Source: Dactylis glomerata
Lineage: Eukaryota; Streptophyta; Magnoliopsida; Poales; Poaceae
Direction of reading: 5' to 3'
NCBI GenBank assembly: GCA_007115705.1
Contig: QXEO01002115.1
Span: 577,591 to 641,590 of the forward strand
Length of the DNA: 64,000 nucleotides
Shown here piece after piece: positions 1 to 11,054 of this stretch (the first letter of the stretch is position 1; every line of letters starts with the position of its first letter). Both the position numbers and the translations under genes were made by a program. Below the pieces are notes generated by a model. The model made no database searches and was not told the origin of the DNA. It worked only from the letters and a program-made list of their open reading frames with translations.

Positions 1-1100
1 ATCTTTCTTGGAATCCCTGAAAACTTCTGGAAACTGATTATTTTTGGAAAGAATGGAGGTACGTAAAAAGATTTGAGGAAACAAAGTCAATAAGTGGGAG
101 ATCAACTCCACCACATGTCCTGACTTCCTGGCCATGTGGTTGGTGGTCTCCCCCTCTCCAAACCACATGTCCTACAGGATTCCATTTCCATAGCTTCCTC
201 ATCATTTCATCTCTCGGCGTCATCCCAAGCTATTCTTCCAGTGATAGAGATGAAGCGTACATCAGGATGACCACGTAATTCAAGCATCGGAAGGTTAGAG
301 TGGCATGCCTCAAGAACAAATAGCAAGAAGACTATGATGAAGAGGGTGAAACAGAGTTTGAAGACAAATATTATGAGGCAAAGGATTTTTATTCTAAAAA
401 GTGGGAAGCAAGCAAAGGATACTAGTTCCCTGAGCCAATACCGTTGGCAGTGGAGAGACCAATGAGCAAAGCACAAGGCGCATGGAAGAACCCCGTTAGC
501 GTGCCAATGATAGGAAAGGTGCACAAACATTGTCTATCCACTAGTAATCATTATTCTATCTTCAATCGCAGGGAGAATATGGACTTCCCCCTTCCCTCTT
601 ATCGAGATAGTGGTATACATAGCTTCCCAAAGGAAAAAAGTCATGGAACTCAAAGCGGAAGACTCGTGAGACAAAAGTGAGGCAAGATTTATGGAAGAGA
701 CTAGAAGTGACTGAGAAGGAGTTTGCTTAAGCCTATGAGAATATGATGAGTATCATCCAAAGTTTGAAGATTATGGTAACCCATCTCCATCACCAAATAA
801 GGATCCTTAAAGGAATTTATCACACCTCCTAGCTTATTTTAAGCTTGGGAGAAGTATGTCTAGTATTTATCTTGGGCTTGTGTGGTTTTCTAGTTATAAT
901 ATATCTAGTGTGTTGTCTCTTTTTATGAGTTTCTTGGTTTGCTCCTTGAACACTATCTATTCATGTATCGAGTTGTGAGTGATTATAATGAGTATGTGTA
1001 TGCTATTATCTAATTTTTTATCTTTCTTCAATGTGTGGGATAACTTTCATACGATTGTAGCCACAGATTTTCAACCTCACTCAACAACCCTAGCTCCGAT
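1..1100 (+). mobile_element. Decayed LTR-retrotransposon interior (outer host, left part)
   Basis: No intact gene is present. One frame at about 240-545 reads as an acidic peptide with stretches such as YYEAKDFYSKKWEA and FPEPIPLAVERPMSK, interrupted by several stops, so it looks like an eroded retrotransposon ORF. A polypurine-type AAGCTTGGGAGAAG motif lies at 841, followed by AT-rich non-coding sequence. Homology to the E0 gag begins near 1100 with no LTR in front of it. I infer that this segment and the tandem-repeat region beginning at 32671 are the two halves of one older element into which E0 inserted. The family is not identified. Confidence 0.4.
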
Positions 1101-2914
1101 CTTTGCAAGTTTGGATCAGGAGATGGATCTGACGATCAGAAGCCTCAACTTTCGTGTCGGGTCTCTAGGCTCAGTTCGCCTTTCAGATCCAATAAATTCG
1201 GGTCCGTCGGCAGGAAAAACCGCATCCACGGCAAGATCAGAATCTTTGGTTGGCTCTTCCAGTAAGGTAAACTCGTCGGTCAGCTTCAAGCCGACAGAAA
1301 GAATAAAAGACACAGTAGAGGAACTCAACAAAATCATGGAAAACTTTGATTTAGGGGAAGCATCGGGTTACTCAGTAAATCGGTCCGGCGAAAACTTCGA
1401 CAACAACCATCAACCAGTAGGGGACTTCATGATCTGTTGTGGTAGCACCTCAGACAAATCCACAGTTACGTGGAAAACAGGATTATAATTTTATGAGGAT
1501 GACCAGATAATCTTCTTGAGTTCCAGCAGCAAAATCAACCATCAGTATCAAGTATTCACCATCATAGGAGACAACTCAGAGGAATTCGATGACAACAACA
1601 ATGCAATATTCAATCCAACAAACGTAACTAGGGGCGCAAAACATATGGCACAGGGAGACACCATGGACTCCTTGGCAACCAGAGCAAAGGTACGACTAAC
1701 GATCGACGAGTGGAAGACAATTAAAGCCGCAGTCGATGATGGCGCAACCATCCCATTAGATGTGAGGAACGAGGTACTCTTAGGTTATCATTATGCTCTA
1801 CATCGGCAGTCAAAGCAGCTATAAAAAGAAAAAAGTGAAATAAGGAAAAGGCGAGAATCAGTGAGTGCAGCAAGTAAAGCTTACCATGAAGCATGCAGCA
1901 ATGCGTCGCATACAAACAGCGGCAGACAAAATAGGCACGGTTCTTGGGTCAATAATCTCGAGCACTCAGACAGGAGGAACCTCTCAAAAAAACTTGATTC
2001 ATCTTTCTTATCAGTCAACCAACGTGGTAAACTCATGCCAAAAACACCTGAAGCAGCACTCATAGCAGCGCAAGCATATCTGTACACCATGCAACCAACA
2101 CCTGGAGACCCAAGAAAACATATGCACCGGGCAGCACTACAAGGACTAAGACTAGTGGGAAGTAAATTGACAGCCAGAGAAGAAGAGCCACACCGCAATG
2201 AAGGTACCCATAAATCCAGATCACCACGCCGTCACAATAGTTCTCGGCATAGAAGCAGGAGTCGACGATCTAGGTCACCATCACCAAAACACTACAATAG
2301 CCCACGGCATGAAGGAACCTAGAGATCCAAGTCTCCAAAACAAGCATACGACTACGAAGACGACGAAAAAGAGATGGGAGCGTCATGCTTTACTCGCAGA
2401 GTTTGCAGAACCCCCGTACCTAAAGGATTTAAACTACCCCATGATCAAGAGAAATATGACGGGTCCTAGGAGTCACAACCATGGCTCTCAGACTACCTAC
2501 AAGCAGTGAGAATATTAGGGGGCTCAAGTGACAGCAATGCAGAGCCTGCAGTTACACCTCACCGGCGCGACACGGTCATGGTTAAGCAAGCTAGGCAAGG
2601 AAACAATTTGAAGCTGGGACGAACTCACCAAACAGTTCACGAGCAATTTCAATTCGCCTTATAAGAGACCAGCATCAATGAAAGAAGTCAAAGCCTGCAC
2701 GCAGAAGCACAACGAATCACTTCAGTCATACATACAATGGTGGAGCATAATCAAAAACTCTGTAGTCGACATTTCTGATGAAAGATCAATCGATGCCTTC
2801 ACAGTTGGATTGCGATGAGCAGATCTAGTCGAAGAGATGGGGCGGATCAAGCCAAAAACAGTAGCAGAACTCACAGACATAGTGAGTAGATTCACAGACG
2901 GTGAAGATGCATGT
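1101..2914 (+). pseudogene. gag: E0 gag, N-terminal part (decayed)
   Basis: The capsid precursor of E0 is split over three frames by indels and stops. Recognisable pieces match the gag of A' in order: the N-terminal serine-rich region (SVSFKPTERIKDTVEELN), the MAQGDTMDSLATRAKVRL block near 1650, the TPEAALIAAQAYLYTMQPT block near 2050, an SR-like basic run (RSPRRHNSSRHRSRSRRSRS, about 2215-2280) and the retrotransposon gag core from 2430 (KGFKLPHDQEKYDG-like). The reading is cut at 2914 by a solo LTR and continues at 4359. The protein is not functional. The SR-like run is shared with A and A' but absent from B. Confidence 0.8.
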
Positions 2915-4358
2915 TGATACATTGCAAACGTATCTATAATTTTTGATGCTCCATGCTTGTTTTACACCAATTGCTTTATGTTTTGTTTACACTTTGTGGC
3001 ATTTTTATGCATTTTCTGGAACTAACATATTAACAAGATGCCACAGTGCCAGTTCCTATTTTCTGCTGTTTTGTGTTTCAGAAAAGTTACACAGGAAATA
3101 TTCTCAGAATTGGACGAAATAAAAGCCAAACCTCCTATTTTCCCCAACATGAAGACGGAGTCCAAAGCAGAGACAGAGGAGGGCCAGGGGCTGGCCACAC
3201 CATAGGGTGGCACGGGTTCCCCCTGGCCACGCCACCAGGTGGTGTGGGCCCCTGGTCCACCCTCTGACATCGCCCTTCCGCCTATATATTATCTCCGAGG
3301 CAAAAACCCTAAATCAACCGGCCTCCATCCATAAAAAGTTCTGCAGCGCTGCTGCCATCGAAGACCAATTTCGGGGGACAGAAGTCTTTGTTCCGGCATG
3401 CTGCCGGGACGGGGAATTGCCCCCGGAGCCATCTCCATCGACTCCACCACCATTTTCATCGTCGTTGCTGTCTCCCATGATGAGGAGGGAGTAGTTATCC
3501 CCCGAGGCTCAGGGCTCTACCGGTAGCTATGTGGTTCATCTCTCTCTCCCATGGTGTGATCTTTATATGATCATGAGCTTTGTATCTAGTTAAATTAGTA
3601 GATGTTACTCTTCATCTATTATGCTACTCAAGTGGTTTTATTCTTGTAATCTCCGGAGACACCTTGTCCCATGATGTGAAGGTGACAGTGTGCACATTAT
3701 GTGTGTCTCTTAGGCTAAACTTTACAGTTATACTTATCATGAGTTATGATTTAAATTGGATGTCTCTATGAATTGTTGGTGTTTGTCTGGAACCATCTAG
3801 TGCACTCAAGGTGACAGTGTGGGGTAATCTAGATTGGGGAATGCGAACTTTAAGGAGTGTTTTGTAGCCCTACGCATGATTAGTGTTTGTTATCCAACCA
3901 GAGAGTAGTCTGAGGTAGCATAGTGAAGAAGGATATTTATGTGTTCAATTATGTTATCATTGTTGAGAGTGTCCACTAGTGAAAGTATGATCCCTAGGCC
4001 TTGTTTCTAAGCATTGAAACACCGTTTACAACCAGTTTTGCTACATATTTGCTTGCAACGATTTTTATTTCAGATTGCAATTACAACTTATAATCATCCA
4101 TATTACTTGTATTTCACTATCTCTTCGCCGAACTAGTGCACTTATACACCTGTCAAGTGTATTGGGTGTGTTGGGGACACAAGAGACTTCTTGTATCTTA
4201 ATTACAGGGTTGCTTGAGAGGGATATCTGTGACCTCTTCCTCCCTGAGTTCGATAAACCTTGGGTGATCCACTTAAGGGAAACTTGCTACTGTTCTACAA
4301 ACCTCTGCACTTGGAGGCCCAACACTGTCTACCAGAATAGAAGCGATCGTAGACATCA
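2915..4358 (+). mobile_element. Solo LTR, same family as element C
   Basis: The segment begins TGATAC and ends ATCA. It is bounded by perfect 5-bp duplications CATGT (2910-2914 and 4359-4363), and removing it plus one repeat rejoins the E0 gag. Its first 250 bases resemble the LTRs of element C (for example GCTCCATGCTTGTTTT and the AAAGTTACACAGGAAATATT stretch), but it is clearly more diverged. No internal region is present, so it is the product of recombination between the two LTRs of a full element. Confidence 0.88.
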
Positions 4359-4966
4359 CATGTCACAACAAGAGGATGCGTTCACCCGAAGATGACAGGG
4401 GGAACAAATATAGCAACCAAAGGCAAAGATCCCGCAACTATGATAAGTACGGTTCCCACAGTCAAGTAGCCGCAGGGTACAAAGAAAACAATTACCAAGG
4501 GACGATCGCAGAAACACAGGTTATCGAAACAACAACAGAGAAGACTCAGGTACCAATAGGTAGTTTCAGCCAAGAGGCTCAAGAGAATACAACCAGTCAC
4601 CTGATGATATGCTCAATGGGACATGCCACATGCACTACGCGTATGTCGACAGCAAGAGAGTATCACGGCACACAATGAAAGATTATAGGAAATTCCTCAA
4701 ACTAAAAGAAGCGGTAGGGTATAAACAAGCCGAAGCAAGGAGGCAAGGATACGACGGAAACACAAGCAATGCACCTCCAGAAAATTTGCAAACAACAAAC
4801 GGAGACGCACAAGGACAAGATCAACTAGGTCAGGGAAACAAAATCGACGAAGTATACATCCTGTCTAAAGGACACATAACTGCAATGATATAACCAGTAC
4901 CAAAATCAAACAAAGGGCAAAAGAACATATCTCGACAAGTCAATTTAGCAATAACATTGCCTCCAG
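4359..4966 (+). pseudogene. gag: E0 gag, middle part
   Basis: This continues the E0 gag after the solo LTR. It opens with the equivalent of CNNKRTRSPEDDR, passes through the MLNGTCHMHYAYVDSKRVS region that corresponds to the C-H-H-C knuckle of the family, and reaches the KGHITAMI and NLAIT blocks. Indels break the frame. It stops at 4966, where element B is inserted after TCCAG, and the protein resumes at 29681. Confidence 0.8.
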
Positions 4967-5300
4967 TGATAAGGGTATAGATAATAGAGCCCGTTACTTG
5001 AGTACCCCTGAGGCCTGATAAGCTAGGCCCAAGTGTAATCCCAGTCGAAGTACGAGTTCATGTCGTATACCGATGTTGTAATATATATCAGACCCCTCCC
5101 ATTCCTTGAGACCTGGACACCTATATATAGGGGCCAGGAGAAGACGGTGAGGGATAGATTGAAAGCAAGCCAAGTTCACCACCACGTTTACTTTTGATAC
5201 ATACCTTGTTTGACTGATTTTACCTTCGAGTTCATCCGACGCCCTACTCCCCCGATCCTAAGTCCTTCATATTGGGCATTTGTCGAGTTAACCCTCATCA
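4967..5300 (+). repeat. B 5' LTR
   Basis: 334 bp, from TGATAAGGG to CCTCATCA; the 3' copy has TGACAAGGG and CCTCGTCA. The core promoter is the palindrome CCTATATATAGG at 5120-5131, giving TATA-driven transcription rightwards. It is preceded by the TSD TCCAG. Confidence 0.92.
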
Positions 5301-5302
5301 AT

Positions 5303-5320
5303 TGGCGCCGACCATGGGGA
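5303..5320 (+). other. B primer-binding site
   Basis: TGGCGCCGACCATGGGGA begins two bases after the LTR. The first bases match the 3' end of plant tRNA-Asp as used by Athila and Tat Gypsy elements; the central bases diverge from the usual TGGCGCCGTTGCCGGGG. The same site in the same place is found in A and A'. Confidence 0.8.
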
Positions 5321-6708
5321 ACTGGGGCATTGGAATCATGAATTCGATGGCTTTTTCATTTTTAGCCAACAGCAGTCCAGAAGTCGATGAAAATCAGAAG
5401 ATGGAGTTGACAATCGGAAGTCTGAGCTTCTGCGTTTGACCTTCAGGTTCGACTCGCCTTCCAGACCCAGCGAAATCGGATCCATCGGCAAGCAAAATCA
5501 AGACAATTGCAATGTCTAGATCATCCGTGGGCTCATCCAGCAAGGTAAACTCGCTGGTCAGCTTCACAGCAATAGAAAATACTCAAAAGAAAATCAAAGA
5601 ATTCAACAGAACTCAGGAAGAACCCGACAAAGAAGGAACAGTGGACAAATCATACGATAGTCAAAGGGACTTCGCCACCGGAAGTAGTGGCATCTCCAGA
5701 AGCATACATCAATTATGCGTCATTATCACCGAAGCAGCAGAAGAGAACGATCACGCAGATAATGCAGAAATCGATGCGCAAGTCGACAAATCCAGGAGCA
5801 ACGGTAAGAAGGAGAAGGAAAAAATTCACGTCTCCACCGGGGAGTGGAGAATCATCATGTCAGCCATCAATCATGGCACAAAAGTACCCGCCAATTCAAG
5901 AAGAGAAGTTCTGATGGGATATCAATACGCACTGCATTAACACAGAAAGAAATTGAGGGAGGAAAAATTCGAGTTCAGGAGAAGTCAAGAAAACAATAGC
6001 GTGTCAAGTGGAGCATATTGGGACGAATACAACGATGCATCAGAGTCCAGCAGAGAAAGACACAGAGACCCGAAGCACAGTAGGAGGACAATAGCATGGG
6101 CAAGATAAGAAAGCCGCATAAAAAGCATAAGTGAACACCCATTAGATGATGAGGAGGATTTTGTGCAAGAAACGCCAGAGGCAGCATTAGTAGCAGCACA
6201 AGCGTATCTGCTAACTACGCAACCAGAGCCTGGAGATCCGCGGGAGCATATGCATCAAGCCGCAATACGAAGCCTCGGGTTGGTAGAGGACAGACTAAGG
6301 AAATATCCTCCAGAGAAAAAGGCGACATGTCACAAGGAGAAGCGAAGGGAAAGTTTTAAGCGCCAACCCTCGGAAAGCCAAACAAGCGAGTCATCAGGCG
6401 ACGAAAAGCGTAAGGCATGGAGGGAGGATGCAAGGAATATCATAGCACAAGCAAGAGTAAATAATGTGCGCTACGCGTGGAAAGAAGAAAATTATGAAGA
6501 CGACGAAAAAGAGATGGGCGCGCTATGCTTTACCCAAAGGGTTCGCAGAACGCGGGTACCCAAAGGATTCAAGCTGCCACACGATCAACAAAAGTATGAT
6601 GGATCACAAGAACCCACGCTATGGTTATCAGACTACCTGCAGGCAGTGCAAATACTCGGAGGAACGAGAGCAACGACGATGCAAAGCCTGCAGTTACACC
6701 TCACCGGT
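5314..6708 (+). pseudogene. gag: B gag, N-terminal part (decayed)
   Basis: A likely start ATG at 5314 lies in frame with a second at 5338 (MNSMAFSFLANSS), matching the A and A' gag start. An early TGA follows the SLSF block near 5437, and further frame changes occur. Conserved blocks follow: SSVGSSSKVNSLVS near 5520, TPEAALVAAQAYLLTTQPEPG near 6170, and the gag core KGFKLPHDQQKYDGSQEP from about 6560. Between them lies a lysine/glutamate/serine-rich stretch (about 6310-6440) where A, A' and E0 have an SR-repeat run. Element A interrupts it after the LQLHLTG block. Confidence 0.82.
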
Positions 6709-7043
6709 TGACGAGGGTTAACTCGACAAATGTCCTAGATGAAGGACTTAGGATTGGGGAGATAGGGCGTCGGATGAACTCGAAGGTAAAGTTAGTCGAA
6801 ATAGGTGTATATCGAAAGTAAACTTGGGCGTTCAACCTGGCTTGCTTTCAATCTGCCCTCCCCCGTCCTCTCCTGGCCCCTATATATAGGTGGCCAGGTC
6901 TCGAGGATCGGGTCGGGTTCGATACAGATTACAAATATCGACATATGGTGATAACTCGTATTCGACTATCATTACAGTTGGGCCTAGCTCAACGGGCCTC
7001 AGGGGTACTCAACTAACGGGCTCTATTGACTATACCCTTGTCA
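6709..7043 (-). repeat. A 3' LTR
   Basis: 335 bp; on the minus strand it reads TGACAAGGG to CCTCGTCA. The palindromic TATA CCTATATATAGG is at 6879-6890. The adjoining minus-strand sequence (CTCAGGGGCTAC) is the polypurine-type end of the interior. Confidence 0.92.
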
Positions 7044-8034
7044 GTAGCCCCTGAGATTCTACCAGAATTGCAGATTCAGGTTGAATCTCTAATCTTCAAA
7101 TCTTCGACTTGATCAATTCTTCGACTTCATTTTTAAATCTTCGACTTAGTCTTTCGACTTTTATTGATGATAATTTGCTCGCAAGGGGTCTTGATGAACA
7201 AGCCTGACAACTCTGACGGATCAAGAGGTCAGTTAACTGCCGGAACAGATACTTGTCACCTACTTCAAATTCAATCCCCTTGGACTTGAATTCGGGATAC
7301 CGGTCAAACCCATTCTTTTGCCTCATCTAGGACTTACAAAAAATGAATCCCAGTGGTTCTCAGGGTACCCAGTGCGTCCACCAGGATTTTCTTTGCGTCG
7401 TAGACACGGATACATACCAGCAGAGCGCATCCATGTGCGTATACCAGGCCACACAGGACGGATCCCGGGGTCTTACCTTCGTGACAAGTCACGGCATTCG
7501 AGTTCTGTTGCGATAACACAACTCGAGAATCTTATGTCGCAGTCAAAATTTTGACTGAAAATATTCGGGTTCTACAACCATAAAACTCGCTCCCGATGGG
7601 AGTAACACTTCTCCAATCTTCAATGCTGTGCCAATGAATATCGTCGGGTGCGCGCTCAGCGCTCCCGATGGGAGTAGCCCCCGAGGCTATAGTCGAAAAA
7701 AGATTTTTTCGAGTATAGGCTCAAGAAATAATATAGCTCGTCACACTTCAACTCGAAACATCTTACCTGCAACATTCTTCAACTCGAGATACTTTCAAGA
7801 ACGTCTTGTCTTCTAGTTCAAGTCCACTACTTCAATGAATAGTTCCACTCGATATTTATGCAATTAACAGCCCCTAAGGCTGTTAACCAAAAGATCCTTC
7901 ATATCTGATTTCCTCGATAAGTTTCAGCATTCGTCGGCGCCATCCTTTTACCTTTATATATACTTAATGATGTCAATAAAGACGTAACTCTTCATCAATG
8001 CGAGCCGTTTTATGGGTAGCACTGTAATTTCCCT
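7044..8034 (+). other. A region between 3' LTR and antisense promoter
   Basis: No gene with recognisable homology. About 7318-7555 is strongly conserved with A' (49060-49300) and with the minus strand of B (about 28860-29090), and stays open on the antisense strand (PHLGLTKNESQWFSGYPV). Two copies of a short hairpin, CTCCCGATGGGAG, lie near 7592 and 7662, and CCCCCGAGGCTATAGTCG follows the second. In the retroelement sense direction the conserved block contains a good splice-donor match (AAGGTAAGA). Role unknown. Confidence 0.5.
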
Positions 8035-8200
8035 GATTTTTTGACCGTTTAGTGGGCTGCACGATTTTTGACCGTTGGTGGGCTAACGTTTCCGATCTTT
8101 GCGCCACGACTCAGCCCACGTCAATCCTTCTCCCAGAAGATATATAACTGGCATAGTGGGGAATCGTACTGTTCACCAGCTCGTTACTTCCGCCGCTTCC
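8035..8200 (+). promoter_or_regulatory. Promoter of the A antisense gene
   Basis: A TATATAA box at 8141-8147 is followed by a C/T-rich leader and an ATG at 8294. Upstream, TTGACC (W-box core, WRKY-type) occurs twice in a direct repeat at 8041-8046 and 8068-8073, each followed by a GTGGGCT motif. The TATA and leader are conserved in A' (TATA at 49881). Promoter activity is inferred. Confidence 0.6.
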
Positions 8201-8293
8201 ATTGCCGATCTCCTCTGTGTCCTCCTCTCGCTCAGAGCCCCCAAGCGCACTTCGTACTGGATGCGCATGAAGCACCTGGCTACTAAGAACATC

Positions 8294-10869
8294 ATGGCCA
8301 AATCCTCCGCTACCAGCTGGGTTCGCTCCACCATCTCCAAGAAGGAGATGCAGAAGGCCAAGGCGGATGGCTTCGTCGCCGCCGAAGATTCCATCATCTT
8401 CCCCAGCACCGAACGGATCCCGAAGCCCCCGAGCGGCTATCGAGTAATGTTCCTTGCTTTTCTCCTCCGAGGTTTCTCTCTTCCTGCCCACAAATTTCTC
8501 CGTGGGCTTTTGTTTGTTTACGGTGTACAGCTCCACCAGCTTACACCAAATTCTCTTCTACACATTGCCTGTTTCGTGACTCTTTGCGAGTCCTTCTTGG
8601 GCATTGAGCCTCACTTTACTCTCTGGAGATCGATCTTTCGACTCCGTCCCAATGTTTCTCTGGCAAGGAAACCCGAACTGGGCGGAGCCGTTGTTTCTGT
8701 GCGCCCTGAGGCGCAATATCTTGAGTTTTCCATGGCCGCATCTGTCCAAGGGTGGAGGACAAAGTGGTTCTATATTAAGGACCGCAAATCCTCTCCTGAA
8801 GATGAGTTCGGCCTTCCTCCTTTTGACGCTTCTCAAGAAGTGAAGAAATTGAAATCTTGGGATTCACTTCCCTCAGATGAGGAAGTTGCACAAATTCTTC
8901 CTCTTCTATCCCGCATTCAAAATCTTAAAACAGGCTTAGGAGGTGCTTTGTCGGGTATCCAACTTATGGCGTTTTTCATACAACGCCGAGTTCAACCCCT
9001 ACAGCACCGCCTCACCAAGCTTTGGACTTATTCTGGCTTGGAGGACCCTACTCGCATATCTGAAGATCTGATGTCGAAAGAAGATGTCGACAAGCGAGTC
9101 AGGAATCTCACCAAGCTCACCAAGGAGCATTCAGTTGCTGACCTGAAGTCAGATTTCTTCGACTCCGTGCACCCTATTCCTGAGGTACGCATAGCTGCAT
9201 CCAATTTTACCAAACTTCTCTTAATTTCGACTTGCACACCCTGCTAATCTATTAATATGCAGGATCACCAATTCATTGTTTCTCGTCCTCCTCTTCCGGA
9301 GGAAGGGCCCCTTCCTGTCGATCTAGCATCTCCTGCATCTGAAGCCCCCGAGGCTGACGAAAGTCAGGACGGAGATGATGTCGAAGAATCAGAAGATGAG
9401 ACTAGCTCGTCGACATCTCCTCCTCCGACTCTTACTGAAGATGTTGGTGTTGATAAGAAAAGGAAGCGTGTCGACGATATTGCTTCCTCGAGTTCTGCGG
9501 CGGCTGGTAAAGCTCCCGTTATTGCCGAGGATCTCGAATACTTCGACATGCTAGCATCGTAAGTGTTTGTAGTCGAACTTTTCAATTGCTTTGTTCTTGT
9601 CTCTCGCTTATAACTTATGCTTCTTATGTAGTGACGATGAAGAACCTCCAACATGTGCGACAGCTGTTTCACCTCCTTCTCCCGTGGCGACTGATGAGCC
9701 TGTCGAGCCATATGTTGCTCCGAGGACTACCAGGGCTTCTGTAAAGAAGGTTCCTCAAACTCGAGCCCTGAAACGCGCGAAGAGGACCAAAGAAGCCGAG
9801 GTTTCTCTGGAGGCCCATGCTTCTGCAGTTTCTTCTGATGATGTGAGCGATTCTTTCGTTCCTTCTTTCCTTTCATGCAATTCTTCTCTTACACCCTTAT
9901 TTTATCAGGCTTTGATCAAGAGATTTATCACCCTGGGCACGGAGTGTGCGGGGTACCTAAAGGTTGCGAAAGCTTCCGAAGGTACAATTTTTGACGTCCA
10001 GTCACTATTTGCCTTCTGCACTGTATCCTTCATTATATACCTGATTCCTTGTCGACTTCTTATGCAGCTACTTTAGCTGCCGCCAATGCTCGAATTGCTT
10101 CACTGGAGGCAGAGCTGAAAGCCTCGCAAAAAGCTTATGATGCTGCGACCGCTGCTAAAGCCATTGCTGAGAAGTCGCAGAAATCTGCGCTTACGAAGGC
10201 GAAGAAAGCGGAAAGGGCTTTGGCTGATGCTCAGAAGGAAAACACTCAACGGGAGCAGGCCGTAGCAGAACGTCTTCACACTATGTCTTCTGCTGCCGAA
10301 CGTAAGTTCTTCGACTTATCTTCTATTTTCATCTCCTGTTGCGCTAGTGTGCTTGTTGACACTTACCTTTTCTTGTCTTTCTTATTGCTGTAGAATTCAC
10401 AGGGGTATCTCCGTCGTCCCTTCATACAGATGACGATCCTCTCATGGATGCGGTTAATCAACTCGAGGAAAACTGGATATCTATCCAGGAAAACTTTGAA
10501 TTGGTTAGTCGCGTTTTATCGTGACTGTTTGTCGGCTTGTGGCCGAAGAAAAAGGCGACAGTTCCGAAGGATAACTTGACTGATCTCGCCAAATCCTTCG
10601 ACACCACTGAAGACCCTCTTCTCCAGTTCAAAGCTCTTTCCATTAAGCGTGGAGCTGAAGGTGCCATTGCGCTATCTCTCGCTCATGGGACGGACTTTGA
10701 TTGGGAGAAAGTTAACGCTCCTCACGGCTACTCTCGGGATGAGATGAAGATTTTCTTTGAGAAGGCGAAGAAGCTAGCACCTGCACAGCTGTCGACTATT
10801 TCTCCTTCGGCAGCCTCTTCGGTGCCTGCTGCATCGGCTTCGGCGGCGAAAGATCCAGTACCACCATAA
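8294..10869 (+). pseudogene. A antisense gene 1: Transposase_28-type protein, six exons
   Basis: Exons 8294-9184, 9263-9558, 9632-9842, 9909-9981, 10068-10301 and 10394-10869 all have GT-AG borders and join in frame. Exon 1 carries the plant 'putative gypsy type transposon' domain (PF04195): SGYRVMFLAFLLRGFSLPAH, then FLRGLLFVYGVQLHQLTPNS and ACFVTLCESFLGIEPHF. Exons 2-3 are acidic/serine-rich with a KKRKRV nuclear-localisation-like motif, and exon 5 is an alanine-rich coiled coil. Start chosen at MAKSSATSWVRS because upstream in-frame sequence is leader. A TGA at 10522-10524 in exon 6 replaces an arginine codon kept in A' (a CpG-type change), and about 50 bases are missing near the end. The molecular role of PF04195 proteins is unknown. 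It lies antisense to gag. Confidence 0.8.
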
Positions 10870-11054
10870 TGCTGAGGTGGCGTAGATTCGGCTCTCCTTG
10901 TATTTTTAGGTTTTCTCCTTTTAGATGTAGAGGCGCTAGTTGTGCGCAACCCGAGAACCTTAGCCATAGGGTTGTGCTCTTTATGTAAATATATCCTCTT
11001 TATATGGAGTAATATGCTATCTTTCTGAAATTGCTTCTTGTTTCTTTGTAGTCG

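Noticed and set aside
8294..10869. Antisense gene 1 as a true DNA transposase
   Set aside because: The Pfam name Transposase_28 is historical; no DDE catalytic triad or TIRs are visible.
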